Below are positions 52,560 to 60,773 of a stretch of 64,000 nt of DNA, in pieces. The stretch is from Cohnella candidum (GTDB lineage Bacteria > Bacillota > Bacilli > Paenibacillales > Paenibacillaceae). The notes beneath the pieces were generated by a model. The model was not told where the DNA came from, searched no databases, and saw only the letters and a list, made by a program, of their open reading frames with translations. The stretch is from assembly GCF_003713065.1 (NCBI RefSeq), contig NZ_CP033433.1, forward strand, positions 2,143,001 to 2,207,000, read 5' to 3'. The translations under genes and the position numbers were made by a program. The stretch's first letter is position 1. Each line of letters opens with the position of its first letter.

Positions 52560-55550
52560 CTAGGATAAAGTGCTTTTCTTTAAAATGACGAAACCGACCC
52601 GCAGCAGCCCTTGATCGGAATCGAGGCGGCACGTCCAAATTTCCGAATCGGCGTACTTAATGGAAGCTCCCTCCGTGCGGATCGTGATCGGCGGGTCCAT
52701 CAAAATGAATTCTTCGAGGTTCTGAAGCTGCTTCAGCGAATTGCCTAAAATCATGTTCGCCGCTTCCGCCAGGCTGTCCTCGACGAATGCGTCTTCTTCT
52801 TCCTCGGGAACGCCTCCGATGACCATATGCTGCAACAGCGTGCGGGACAACAGGTCGTCGGCCGTGATTACGAAGATGCCTTCCAAGGCTCCTTTGACGT
52901 TGATGAAAGTCGTCACTTTGTTCAGGACCAATTTATCGAGCTTGCTTTGCTGGAGGAGAATCATTTCTTCCGGGACGAGCCGGACGCCGACCTGTTCGCG
53001 GAAGAAGCGTTCGGTCGTTCGGACGAGCGGCTCGATAACCGTCGGCATGCCGAGTTGGGGCAGATCGGACAAGTCGTCCGCCGGGAGCTTGATCCGGAAC
53101 AGCGTACCTTGGCCCGCTTCCGACTTCACCTCGATGCTGCCGCCCAAGCGGAGCACTTCAGCCTTGACCGACGACAAGCCGATGCCCCGGCCGGACAGCT
53201 CGGTCACTTGCTCCTTCGTAGAAAGCTCGTCGCGGAAGATAAGGTCGAGCGCTTCCGACTCTTCCATCGCATCAAGCTCTTCCTGCGTATGAAGTCCAGC
53301 AACCAGCGTCCTGGCCTTGATCGCCTCCGCATCGATGCCGCGGCCGTCGTCGGCGATCGACAGGACGATCGAGCCCGCTTCCCTGGATACGTGGCAGATC
53401 AGGTTCGCTGACACTTCCTTGCCCGCCGCTTCCCGCTCCTCCGCCGTTTCGATGCCATGATCGACCGCGTTGCGGAAGATATGGATCAAGGAGCGTCCGA
53501 AGTCGCCGTACTGGTCCGTATCCGCCAGGAACTCCCCGCCCCTGATTTCGAACCGGTTGACGGATTTCTCCATCCGCGAAGCCAAGCCTTCCACGTATTC
53601 AGGGTAGGACTTGAGCAGGTCGCGGAACGGCTTGTACCGAAGCTTGCGCAGGTCCGGCAGCAGCAGCTTGCAATCCACCGGCGACAAGGTCGCCAGCATC
53701 TTCTTCTCGATCTCGATCAAGCGGTCTTTATCCACCATCAGCACGTCCCGGTCCTGCAGGAACTCATCGCCGACCGTATCCCGAAGCAAGCGCATATCTT
53801 CGTCCAGCGCGGCGGATAAGCGCATGCCCTCCAGCTCCGCCAGCCAATCGGGCGCCTCGCCGGCGTCCAGCTTGCCGAGCCTGGAGATGAGCGACTCCGC
53901 TTCATGAAGCCTTTCCGTCACGTGGCGCAGTCCCCATTGGGCAAACGTTCCTTTAAATGTGTGCAACTGTCGGAAAGCGACGGCGATGGTCTCTTTGAAC
54001 GGCTCGTCTTTGGCGGCCAACTGCTTCAAGTCGAAATCGAGGAATTTGCGGAAGTCCTTCACGCTCGCGGAGAAATCGGCGTAATGGACCATCACTTTCA
54101 CGACCATTTTAAGCGTGTTCCGTTCGGCTTCCATCTGCGATTGGAGCGCCCGCTTCTCCGTGATGTCCGTCAGTACGACCATGAAGATCTCTCCGGCCGG
54201 ATTCTCCGGATCGGGGATGATTTTGTAATCGACGCTGACGATCCTGCCGCGGATCTCCACTTCATCGATGAGCAGCGGCATGTAAATCTCGCGGCGCATG
54301 CGGTCGGAATCCTGAAGGATTTTCACGAGGATGTTCTCCATGAAGATCCTTTGTTCTTCGTCACCGACCGAGATCAACTGGGCGAAGGATTGTCCGGCCA
54401 GCGGAGCTTCGGGCGACAGTAACTTTACGCATTCCATGCTGAAGACCGGATGGACCGACAGATCCTCGCCGAAAGTCAGGAAGCCCTGTCCCGCATGGTT
54501 CAGGATGTTGCGCAGCGCCGCTTCTTTCCGCAAAATCTCCTGCTGGGCGCGCTGGATGATTTCCTTCGATTCCATAAGCTCTACGTTTTGAGCTTCGAGC
54601 TCTTCGTTCTGATCTTCGAGCGTTTGCTTCTGATTCTGCAGCTGTTCGGCGTAGGAACTCATCTTCTGCATGATCAGGTTCGTCGAATCCGCCAATTCCT
54701 CGATTTCCCGAAGCGGACGTTTCAGGGCCACCCGATTGCTCGCCACATCCTCGTACCGATCCCGGGCAATCCCCTGAATGTTGTCCCGCAGCTGCTTCAA
54801 CGGGTTCAACACCGGTATCGAGAAAAGCTTGCTAAAGAGCAGCGTGAACAGCGTCATGATACCGAGCATGACCGCGAACAGCACGATCGTCATCATCAGC
54901 ATGACCGCCGTGATCGTCGGGGAGAAGCCGACCTTCACTTGCCCGATTGGCTCGCCGGAAGCGTTCAGCAGCGGCTTGGAGGATTCGGAATGGTACAGCC
55001 GGTCCACCCACTTGAGCAGCCCTGTCGGGGAAGCCATCGTGGGGTTGTTGGAGTAAACCGTGTTCCCCGCGATTTCGACTTCAACGTAAATCATTTCATC
55101 CGAGAAGTCTTCTCCGCCGTTCAGGTTGAGGTGGACTTCTCCGGCATGCTCCTGTGCCTTTTCGGTGTAATCCTGTGCCTTTGCTGTATAATCGGCTTTC
55201 CAAAGCGGAAGGAAGTATTCGATCTTCGCCTTTCGGTCCATCCTCTCTTTCCAGGCCTGGGATTCGGGAGTGGACGGATCGAAATCCTCCAGCCTCTGCA
55301 GCTTCATTTCTTTCAGGAAAGACGGCGAATTGATTTCTTCCGCAATAGAGGAGCTTATGTAGGTCGACACCGCTTCCGTGATCGGTTTGAAGATGACGCC
55401 GACCAGCGCCAAGGTAATGCAGGCGAACAAGAACGTGTTGATCATGTTGGACAGGTAGAACAAGCGTCTTACCCGTCTTTTGAGCGTCCGTCGGTTCTTC
55501 TTGTGACCGTGCGGCGAGTAATGGAATGAGGGCTGAGGCATCGAGGTCAA
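52560..55550 (-). CDS. Membrane CheA-like histidine kinase with HAMP, PAS, Hpt, ATPase and CheX-like phosphatase domains
   Basis: A 996-residue protein. Two transmembrane helices (about 36-54 and 217-243) flank an extracellular sensor; HAMP and a coiled coil follow, then a PAS-like domain from about 340. The Hpt domain has the phospho-acceptor His at about 530 (LHTFKGTFAQWG). The CheA-type ATPase has RNAVDHGIE (about 693), DDGRGID and GRGIGLSSVKAEV (about 787). The C-terminal 190 residues contain DSLAEAANMILGNS near 927, which fits the CheC/CheX phosphatase pattern (D-x3-E-x2-N, Pro about 21 residues later). No CheW-coupling domain is evident. TTG 55550 overlaps the cyclase stop (TTGA) and has AGGTGA upstream. 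Confidence 0.87.
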   Translation of the reverse strand: MTSMPQPSFHYSPHGHKKNRRTLKRRVRRLFYLSNMINTFLFACITLALVGVIFKPITEAVSTYISSSIAEEINSPSFLKEMKLQRLEDFDPSTPESQAWKERMDRKAKIEYFLPLWKADYTAKAQDYTEKAQEHAGEVHLNLNGGEDFSDEMIYVEVEIAGNTVYSNNPTMASPTGLLKWVDRLYHSESSKPLLNASGEPIGQVKVGFSPTITAVMLMMTIVLFAVMLGIMTLFTLLFSKLFSIPVLNPLKQLRDNIQGIARDRYEDVASNRVALKRPLREIEELADSTNLIMQKMSSYAEQLQNQKQTLEDQNEELEAQNVELMESKEIIQRAQQEILRKEAALRNILNHAGQGFLTFGEDLSVHPVFSMECVKLLSPEAPLAGQSFAQLISVGDEEQRIFMENILVKILQDSDRMRREIYMPLLIDEVEIRGRIVSVDYKIIPDPENPAGEIFMVVLTDITEKRALQSQMEAERNTLKMVVKVMVHYADFSASVKDFRKFLDFDLKQLAAKDEPFKETIAVAFRQLHTFKGTFAQWGLRHVTERLHEAESLISRLGKLDAGEAPDWLAELEGMRLSAALDEDMRLLRDTVGDEFLQDRDVLMVDKDRLIEIEKKMLATLSPVDCKLLLPDLRKLRYKPFRDLLKSYPEYVEGLASRMEKSVNRFEIRGGEFLADTDQYGDFGRSLIHIFRNAVDHGIETAEEREAAGKEVSANLICHVSREAGSIVLSIADDGRGIDAEAIKARTLVAGLHTQEELDAMEESEALDLIFRDELSTKEQVTELSGRGIGLSSVKAEVLRLGGSIEVKSEAGQGTLFRIKLPADDLSDLPQLGMPTVIEPLVRTTERFFREQVGVRLVPEEMILLQQSKLDKLVLNKVTTFINVKGALEGIFVITADDLLSRTLLQHMVIGGVPEEEEDAFVEDSLAEAANMILGNSLKQLQNLEEFILMDPPITIRTEGASIKYADSEIWTCRLDSDQGLLRVGFVILKKSTLS

Positions 55551-56686
55551 GCGGATTCACCTGCTTCGTCGGAGTCATGGGCCCGGGCTCCCCCTGCTAA
55601 GGGACGCTCGCCGGTTACTTCATAGATTTCAACGGCTTCTTTCTTCCCCTTGACCTGTACCTTGTCGACCAACCTGACCGCAAACGCGTCGGGATCGTTC
55701 AACCGGCGGTAGGTATGTTCAGAAATCAAAAGGGAGGTGCCGTATTGCTTGTTCAAATCCTCCATCCGCGACGCGAGGTTCACGGCATCGCTGATGACGG
55801 TGCCTTCCATCCGGTTCTCCCCTCCGACGATGCCGAGCATCATGGAACCGGTGTTCAGCCCGATGCCGATGCGCAGCGGGTCAAGTCCGGCCGCCGACCG
55901 TTCGCCGTTGAAGTCCCTCAGCCGTTCCAACATCTTGAGAGCTGCCCGGACTGCCAAATCGGGACTACGATGGAACAACGCCATGATCGAGTCGCCCATA
56001 TATTTGTCGATGAAGCCATGATGTTCGTTGACGATCGGTTCCATGATGTACAGATAGGCGTTGATGAGCCGAAAGTTTTCTTCCGGCGTCATCCCTTCCG
56101 ACATCGAGGTGAACGAGCGGATATCGGATACGAGAATCGTCATCTCGGTCCGTACGTGGTCCCCGAGCCGGACTTCGGTAATGCTCTTCTTCTGAAGGAA
56201 ACGGATGAAATCCTGAGGAACGAAACGTTGATACGAGCGGGTGAGCGCCTGCTGGGCCAGCTTGGCCTGACGCTCCTCTTCGTAACCCTGCTCGAGGTTG
56301 TCGACGTTTTTGAGCAGCATCCGGTTGATGTGGATCACCTGACGGAACGCTTCCGTAATGCCGGGCTCGGCCCGTTGGAAGAGCTCTTCCGGCACCTGGT
56401 CCGGAATAAAGCCTTCTGAGATATCCTCTAGCGTTGAGCGAAAATGACCCAGCGGCTCATAGATTCGAACTTGCAAGCGTCGCCGAACCGTAAGGACGAA
56501 GAGGACGGTTCCGCCGAGCGATAACGCGAACAGGAACGCTCCCCATCCCCCATTCTCCCGACTCCCCGCGGCGCCGAATAGAGCGAAGGCACCGAGCATA
56601 AATACCGGCAAACCGATCATGAGGCCTGCCTCAAGCGTTAACTGCCTCTTGAGGCTGCCTAATTTCTCCTTGGCCATGTCTTTCAT
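55547..56686 (-). CDS. Membrane-bound class III adenylate cyclase
   Basis: A 379-residue protein with two N-terminal transmembrane helices, a HAMP-like and coiled-coil linker, and a catalytic domain from about residue 180. Metal-binding Asp residues are in LVSDIRSFT (about 187) and IDKYMGDSIMALF (about 230); the Lys of IDKYMGD and the Asp of SDAVNLASRMED (about 300) specify adenine, and the Asn and Arg of NLASRM stabilise the transition state, so the site looks complete. Makes cAMP (inference from residues). Coupled by ATGA to the response regulator before it and by TTGA to the kinase after it. Confidence 0.9.
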   Translation of the reverse strand: MKDMAKEKLGSLKRQLTLEAGLMIGLPVFMLGAFALFGAAGSRENGGWGAFLFALSLGGTVLFVLTVRRRLQVRIYEPLGHFRSTLEDISEGFIPDQVPEELFQRAEPGITEAFRQVIHINRMLLKNVDNLEQGYEEERQAKLAQQALTRSYQRFVPQDFIRFLQKKSITEVRLGDHVRTEMTILVSDIRSFTSMSEGMTPEENFRLINAYLYIMEPIVNEHHGFIDKYMGDSIMALFHRSPDLAVRAALKMLERLRDFNGERSAAGLDPLRIGIGLNTGSMMLGIVGGENRMEGTVISDAVNLASRMEDLNKQYGTSLLISEHTYRRLNDPDAFAVRLVDKVQVKGKKEAVEIYEVTGERPLAGGARAHDSDEAGESA

Positions 56687-57453
56687 GCTTGACGGCCTTC
56701 CGTCCCGATGGGAACGGACAAGAGGCCGCGCAAGGATGCGGCCAGCGTTTCGCGTGTCGCGCTGACGGCGACGCTGCCTCCCGCTCCGCGGATCGTACCG
56801 ATGAGCGTCTCCAACGCGGAAGCCAGTTCGGGATGGCAGCTCCCGGCATCGCCGAATTGAAAGACGATGTTGATCGGCTTCACGAACAACAGGCCTTGAA
56901 CGGCGGTCTGCAGCTCCGTATAGGGACCCGGCCGAAGCGGATCGATGAGCCGGATGGCGAATTGGCCTCCGCGGTTGTCCACCGCGAAACTGGGTTCATT
57001 CGCGGATGCGGTCGACGAGGTATTCTCCCCGTCAACTCGGCGCTCGCCCTTCGACCCGGTTGTACCGCCGGCGCCGCCATCCTCCCGGGATAACGGTTCA
57101 AGCTGCTGGCGAACGGCCGCCAGCAGCTTGTCTGCCGTGATCGGTTTGATCAAATAAGTTTTCGCGCCGTTCTCCATTGCTTGGAACAGCATGTTTCTCT
57201 GGTCGAATGCGCTGATGACGATAATCCGGGCATCCGGATCTTCCTTCATCAGCCTTTTGACGGTCTCGAGTCCATCCATGACAGGCATCGTAATGTCCAT
57301 CGTCACGAGGTCGGGACGGTGTTTACGGTAGGCGTGAACGGCTTCTTCCCCATTGGCCGCTTCCGCTGCGATTTCATAGCCCGCCTTCGAGAGAATCGCA
57401 TTCAGGTTTCTGCGCATGATGGGAGAATCGTCGGTGATGAGAATGCGCTTCAA
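56683..57453 (-). CDS. Response regulator: CheY-like receiver plus C-terminal STAS-like domain (paralogue)
   Basis: A 256-residue protein. Receiver with ILITDDSPIMRR, acceptor Asp in LVTMDITMPVMDG and Lys in YLIKPIT; then a Gly/Ser-rich linker of about 40 residues and a C-terminal domain sharing ELQTAVQGLLFVKP with the operon's last gene. TTG 57453 is preferred because GCGGGG is well spaced; another in-frame TTG at 57459 is too close to it. First gene of the regulator-cyclase-kinase-regulator operon. Confidence 0.85.
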   Translation of the reverse strand: MKRILITDDSPIMRRNLNAILSKAGYEIAAEAANGEEAVHAYRKHRPDLVTMDITMPVMDGLETVKRLMKEDPDARIIVISAFDQRNMLFQAMENGAKTYLIKPITADKLLAAVRQQLEPLSREDGGAGGTTGSKGERRVDGENTSSTASANEPSFAVDNRGGQFAIRLIDPLRPGPYTELQTAVQGLLFVKPINIVFQFGDAGSCHPELASALETLIGTIRGAGGSVAVSATRETLAASLRGLLSVPIGTEGRQA

Positions 57454-57538
57454 GGGCAAACCCCGCTTCCATATCTTGTCTCTCTCATTGTATATGGACC
57501 GACAAGATGTGACAATGAGGCTAGTCTTAAAAGACTAT

Positions 57539-57572
57539 AAAAAAAAGCGCCGCTTCCCCATGGAAGCGGCGC
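57539..57572 (-). terminator. Terminator after the diguanylate cyclase gene
   Basis: An 11-bp perfect stem (GCGCCGCTTCC / GGAAGCGGCGC) with a 4-nt loop and eight Ts on the minus strand. It separates this gene from the downstream regulator operon. Confidence 0.92.
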
Positions 57573-57581
57573 CGAGCCGTT

Positions 57582-58430
57582 TCAACCGGCGTATATGCGC
57601 ACGCCGTGCTTATTCTCCCGTTTGATCTGGTACATCGCGGAATCGGCTCTTTGGATGTATTCCTGCAAAGTCCTAGCCTCGAGGCAGATTCCGACGGAAG
57701 CCGAGACCGTCAAAGCCATCTCCCCGATCGGCAGCGGGCGCGACAAGCGGTCCATGAGATGGTCCACCGCCTCAAGCACCGTTTCTTCTCCGGCGTCCGG
57801 AAGGAGGATGACGAATTCGTCTCCTGCATATCGGCAGGCTGCCGATTGATGGACGACGGCGATTTCCTTCAGGATGGCGCCGATTTTTCGCAGCACCTCG
57901 TCCCCGATCTCGTGGCCGTAGGTATCGTTGATGCTTTTGAAATCGTCCAGATCCAGAAAAACGATCGCTTTCTTCGCATTCGTCGGTAAGTGGTAGAACA
58001 AACCCTCCATGTACTTCCTGCGGTACACGCCCGTCAAATCGTCGAAAATCGCGTTTTCCTCCACCTCGATCAAGCGGCTGACCAATTCGGCCATTCTCTC
58101 AAGCAATCTCGCATCCTCTCGGGTGAAAGCGTGCTTCCGGTCCAAGGCGCAAAACTGGCCGAATGTCCTGCCGTCCCGAAGGACGATCGGAATGCCCAGG
58201 AAGCTGCAAGCGCCGAGTTTTCCCGTAACCGGAAGGGCAAGCGTGTCCCCTTCTTTGACGAGGGTTTCGGATGCATTGTAAACGCTGATCAGCACGTAGG
58301 CGCTCTCCTGGGTTGCAGCGACGAAAAACGTATTGGCAGGTATGATTTCCCTTAGCGTCTGGAAAAAGCATTGCACTGCGTCTCGAAGGAGATGGTATTC
58401 CGTCGTGATTCCTTCATAACCGTATTCCAT
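57582..58430 (-). CDS. Diguanylate cyclase, GAF-like N-terminus plus GGDEF domain
   Basis: A 282-residue soluble protein. Residues 1-125 resemble a small GAF domain (SFLGIPIVLRDGRTFGQFCALD); the GGDEF domain follows with FDDLTGVYRRKYMEGL, FLDLDDFKSINDTYGH and the active-site motif written AGDEF (about residue 205). Ala for the first Gly is a frequent, usually active variant. No RxxD inhibitory site is evident right before the motif. Makes c-di-GMP. ATG 58430 has AAGGGGAAATTCC upstream. A c-di-GMP-I riboswitch and terminator precede the gene, implying feedback. Confidence 0.92.
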   Translation of the reverse strand: MEYGYEGITTEYHLLRDAVQCFFQTLREIIPANTFFVAATQESAYVLISVYNASETLVKEGDTLALPVTGKLGACSFLGIPIVLRDGRTFGQFCALDRKHAFTREDARLLERMAELVSRLIEVEENAIFDDLTGVYRRKYMEGLFYHLPTNAKKAIVFLDLDDFKSINDTYGHEIGDEVLRKIGAILKEIAVVHQSAACRYAGDEFVILLPDAGEETVLEAVDHLMDRLSRPLPIGEMALTVSASVGICLEARTLQEYIQRADSAMYQIKRENKHGVRIYAG

Positions 58431-58464
58431 TGGAATTTCCCCTTGTCTCACCGCTCCGAAGCGC

Positions 58465-58493
58465 AAAAAAAGTCCATCCCGAAAGGAATGGAC
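58465..58493 (-). terminator. Riboswitch expression platform: intrinsic terminator
   Basis: On the minus strand GTCCATTCC, loop TTTC, GGGATGGAC (one G-U), followed by seven Ts. It lies between the aptamer and the diguanylate cyclase start, so ligand binding probably decides termination. Confidence 0.85.
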
Positions 58494-58504
58494 ATGGCAA
58501 AGCC

Positions 58505-58605
58505 CACCTCTTTCGGTAACCCGGCCGCCTTAGAAACTCCATCGTTTCCTTAGGCCCGAGGTTTTGCGTCCTCGCTTTTCAGCAAGTTTGCCTTTTCGCT
58601 TCGGA
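58505..58605 (-). promoter_or_regulatory. Cyclic di-GMP-I riboswitch (GEMM-I)
   Basis: The minus strand carries the GEMM-I signatures in order: GGCAAAC, a hairpin CTTGCT-GAAA-AGCGAG with the conserved GAAA tetraloop, GGACGCAAA, CGGGCCTAAGG, a variable stem-loop, then GGCGGCCGGGTTACCGA. Spacing and order fit the class I c-di-GMP aptamer. The terminator at 58465 forms the expression platform. Its downstream gene is a diguanylate cyclase. Confidence 0.9.
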
Positions 58606-58682
58606 TGGTTCGCGTATCGTGGTTCGTGAATCACGTATCGTTCCGGCGTTCATTATTACCCGTCCGCTTGATGAATGAAACG

Positions 58683-59219
58683 CTACCCGCGTACGAATCG
58701 AACAAAATGTACGGGCTTCGTCCGGATGAATCCGGCAATCCGACGAGATACATCGGGTGCCAGCTCCCGGAACCGCTCGAAAGCATGCGAGAAAATAGGC
58801 TGTAATGCCGGGTCCGAATACAGCTCGCCCGGATCGAGATCGTTCTCCCCGTTTTCTTCCTCTTGACCGGCCGCCCTCTTCCTCAGCGATCTTTCCAGCT
58901 CTTCCAGCAAGAGGACGAGAGCTTCGTCGCCGAAAAACCGAAGGGAATGCCGGATATTCGCCCAGATGCGCGCCTGCGGGAGAAAATAGCAGGTCCACCA
59001 GCGGAAGTCGTCGGCGGACACGATTACGTGATCGTAATAGACCCGGAACCAGAACAGGGCTTGCTGGCCTGGGGTGAGCCGCTCGAAGAGACCCGCATGG
59101 AAGTTCTCTCCCGGCGTTCCCGATTCCTTGTACGCCGCGATGACCGTACGCACGCATGCCGTCACCAGCGTATCGTCATCCAGGGCGTCGAAGGTGCGTT
59201 TATCCATTTCCGTCAGCAC
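58683..59219 (-). CDS. Hypothetical protein, helical, unknown family
   Basis: A 178-residue soluble protein rich in Phe, Trp, Arg and Glu. Recognisable parts are ERLTPGQQALFWFRVYYDHV, DDFRWWTCYFLPQARIW and an acidic stretch GQEEENGENDLDPGEL near residue 125. I do not recognise a domain. The GTG at 59219 has GCAGGAG at 6 nt; an ATG four codons later is the alternative. It lies upstream of the riboswitch and separate from the signalling genes. Confidence 0.7.
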   Translation of the reverse strand: MLTEMDKRTFDALDDDTLVTACVRTVIAAYKESGTPGENFHAGLFERLTPGQQALFWFRVYYDHVIVSADDFRWWTCYFLPQARIWANIRHSLRFFGDEALVLLLEELERSLRKRAAGQEEENGENDLDPGELYSDPALQPIFSHAFERFRELAPDVSRRIAGFIRTKPVHFVRFVRG

Positions 59220-59240
59220 GCGGATCTCCTGCCCTTCTCC

Positions 59241-60236
59241 TTACGATGGGATTCCGGCATAGAAGCGCAGGTAATCCTCGATATGGCTTTTCCAATACGT
59301 CCGGCTGTGGTTGCCGCTGCCCAAGTGGTACTCCGACGGAATTCCGCGGGCTTGCAATGCGTCGTACAGCTGGGACGTGCCGACGTACAGTTTGTAGTCG
59401 TCTTTATCCCCGCAGTCGAGATAGACGGACATCCCGGAGAGATCCGCCGTGCGGGCGAGCTGGACCGGATCTCTGCGCTTCCGTTCCGCCGCGGTCGGAT
59501 ACAGCCACGATTTCATCCGCGGCACGCTCGACCAATCCGTCCACAGCGCCGGGCTGTGGCCGCCGACTTTGGAGAAGAGATCGGGATGCCGGAAAGCGAT
59601 ATGCAAGCTCGCGAACCCGCCCATGGAATAGCCGCCGATATAACGGCTTTTCTTACTGGCTTCGGTGCTGTAATGCGAATCCACGTAGCCGATGACGTCA
59701 TGTACCATATAATCTTCGTAGCGCCCATAGTAACGGGAATGCACCGGATCCTTCGGAGTCTCCAGCCGATAGGCGTCGGAAGAATTGAGACCGTAGCTGT
59801 TGTCCATTTCCGGAGCGACGATGATCAGCGGCTCGATGCTGCCGTCCTCTATCAAACGGTCGGCCGCTTTATCCGTCTGCATCTCCGGCATCCAGGCGGA
59901 CTCGGTTCCGAAATATCCGTGAAGCAAATAGAGAACGGGATAACGGCGGCTGGCGTCGTAGCCCGGCGGTAAGTAAATCTGCAGACGCTTGTCCGCGTTT
60001 AACGCTTTGCTGTGGAATTTCACCTTTTCCAATCGCGAGGGAGAGGGCGGCTTCGATCGGGACGTCTGCTCAGACGCCGTTGCGGAAGGAGCCGAAGGTA
60101 CGGAAACCGCCGGCGTCGAAACCGCTGTCTGGGAAGAGGCGGCGGTCTGCGCCGCAGGCTGGCCGTCCGATGCTCCGCAACCGGCCGCAAAACCGAACAG
60201 GACGACCGCTCCCGCCGCGATCCATAATTTTCTCAT
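59241..60236 (-). CDS. Esterase-family lipoprotein (alpha/beta hydrolase, esterase D / feruloyl-esterase-like)
   Basis: A 331-residue secreted lipoprotein. Signal peptide with lipobox AAGC (Cys 20), an Ala/Ser/Pro linker to about 60, then an esterase-D domain beginning KVKFHSKALNADKRLQIYLP. The nucleophilic Ser is in GGYSMGGFAS, the acid probably in YLDCGDKDDY and the His in LGSGNHSRTYW. PVLYLLHGYFG is the oxyanion-hole region. ATG 60236 follows GGGGGAG. May remove ester groups from plant or microbial polysaccharides outside the cell. Confidence 0.87.
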   Translation of the reverse strand: MRKLWIAAGAVVLFGFAAGCGASDGQPAAQTAASSQTAVSTPAVSVPSAPSATASEQTSRSKPPSPSRLEKVKFHSKALNADKRLQIYLPPGYDASRRYPVLYLLHGYFGTESAWMPEMQTDKAADRLIEDGSIEPLIIVAPEMDNSYGLNSSDAYRLETPKDPVHSRYYGRYEDYMVHDVIGYVDSHYSTEASKKSRYIGGYSMGGFASLHIAFRHPDLFSKVGGHSPALWTDWSSVPRMKSWLYPTAAERKRRDPVQLARTADLSGMSVYLDCGDKDDYKLYVGTSQLYDALQARGIPSEYHLGSGNHSRTYWKSHIEDYLRFYAGIPS

Positions 60237-60385
60237 TCCCCGCACTCCCCCGCATCGATCCTCAACTGAAAAAAAGCTGACTCCAGTGTATCAAAGTCCG
60301 CTTCGTTTTTACAATTTTCGATTCGTGCTGCGCCGTTTAGGAACCCGACGCTCGGGGAAATTTACTTCGGTGGAGGTGGTCACAC

Positions 60386-60610
60386 GTGGATTCCGAAACG
60401 CCGAAGCCCGATACGGCGCCCGTGCCGATATGGAGATGCGTGAACCCGGAATGCAAAGTATGGGTCCGCGACGAGCTGGCGGCTTCCGATGCGCCGGCGT
60501 GTCCCATGTGCCAGGGGAAGATGATCCGGGGGATCAAGCATTTGCCGAAGCTGATCAAGAAGCATAAAACGGAGCGCAAGAAGAAAGACGAAACTCCCTG
60601 GCTTTCCTGA
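60386..60610 (+). CDS. YdjO-like cold-inducible small zinc-ribbon protein
   Basis: A 74-residue protein with two CxxxxC/CxxC pairs (RCVNPECKVW and ACPMCQGKM), a short zinc ribbon, then IKHLPKLIKKHK and a basic tail. The length, VRDELAASDAPACPMC and the C-terminal GIK motif match the YdjO family, whose members are cold-inducible in Bacillus; function unknown. GTG start at 60386 with GGAGGTGG upstream. Confidence 0.82.
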   Translation: MDSETPKPDTAPVPIWRCVNPECKVWVRDELAASDAPACPMCQGKMIRGIKHLPKLIKKHKTERKKKDETPWLS

Positions 60611-60616
60611 CTCAAC

Positions 60617-60683
60617 AAAAAAAGACCAAGCCAAGGACCCGGTTCTGAGATGACTGTCATGCGGGCTGGGTGCCTTGGCTTGG
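60617..60683 (-). terminator. Terminator-like long hairpin after tdh
   Basis: CCAAGCCAAGG and ACCC on one side pair with GGGT and CCTTGGCTTGG on the other (15 bp, one bulge), with a 27-nt apical part that contains a small ATGAC/GTCAT hairpin. On the minus strand it ends in TC and seven Ts, fitting a terminator for the kbl-tdh operon, though the loop is unusually long. Confidence 0.65.
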
Positions 60684-60773
60684 ATTACTTCTTATGATAA
60701 GAGACAATAGGCCGTTTGTAACCGAAAAAGTAATGGCGCGACCGCGCAAAAAATAAAGGTGCGGTTCCGCGCA

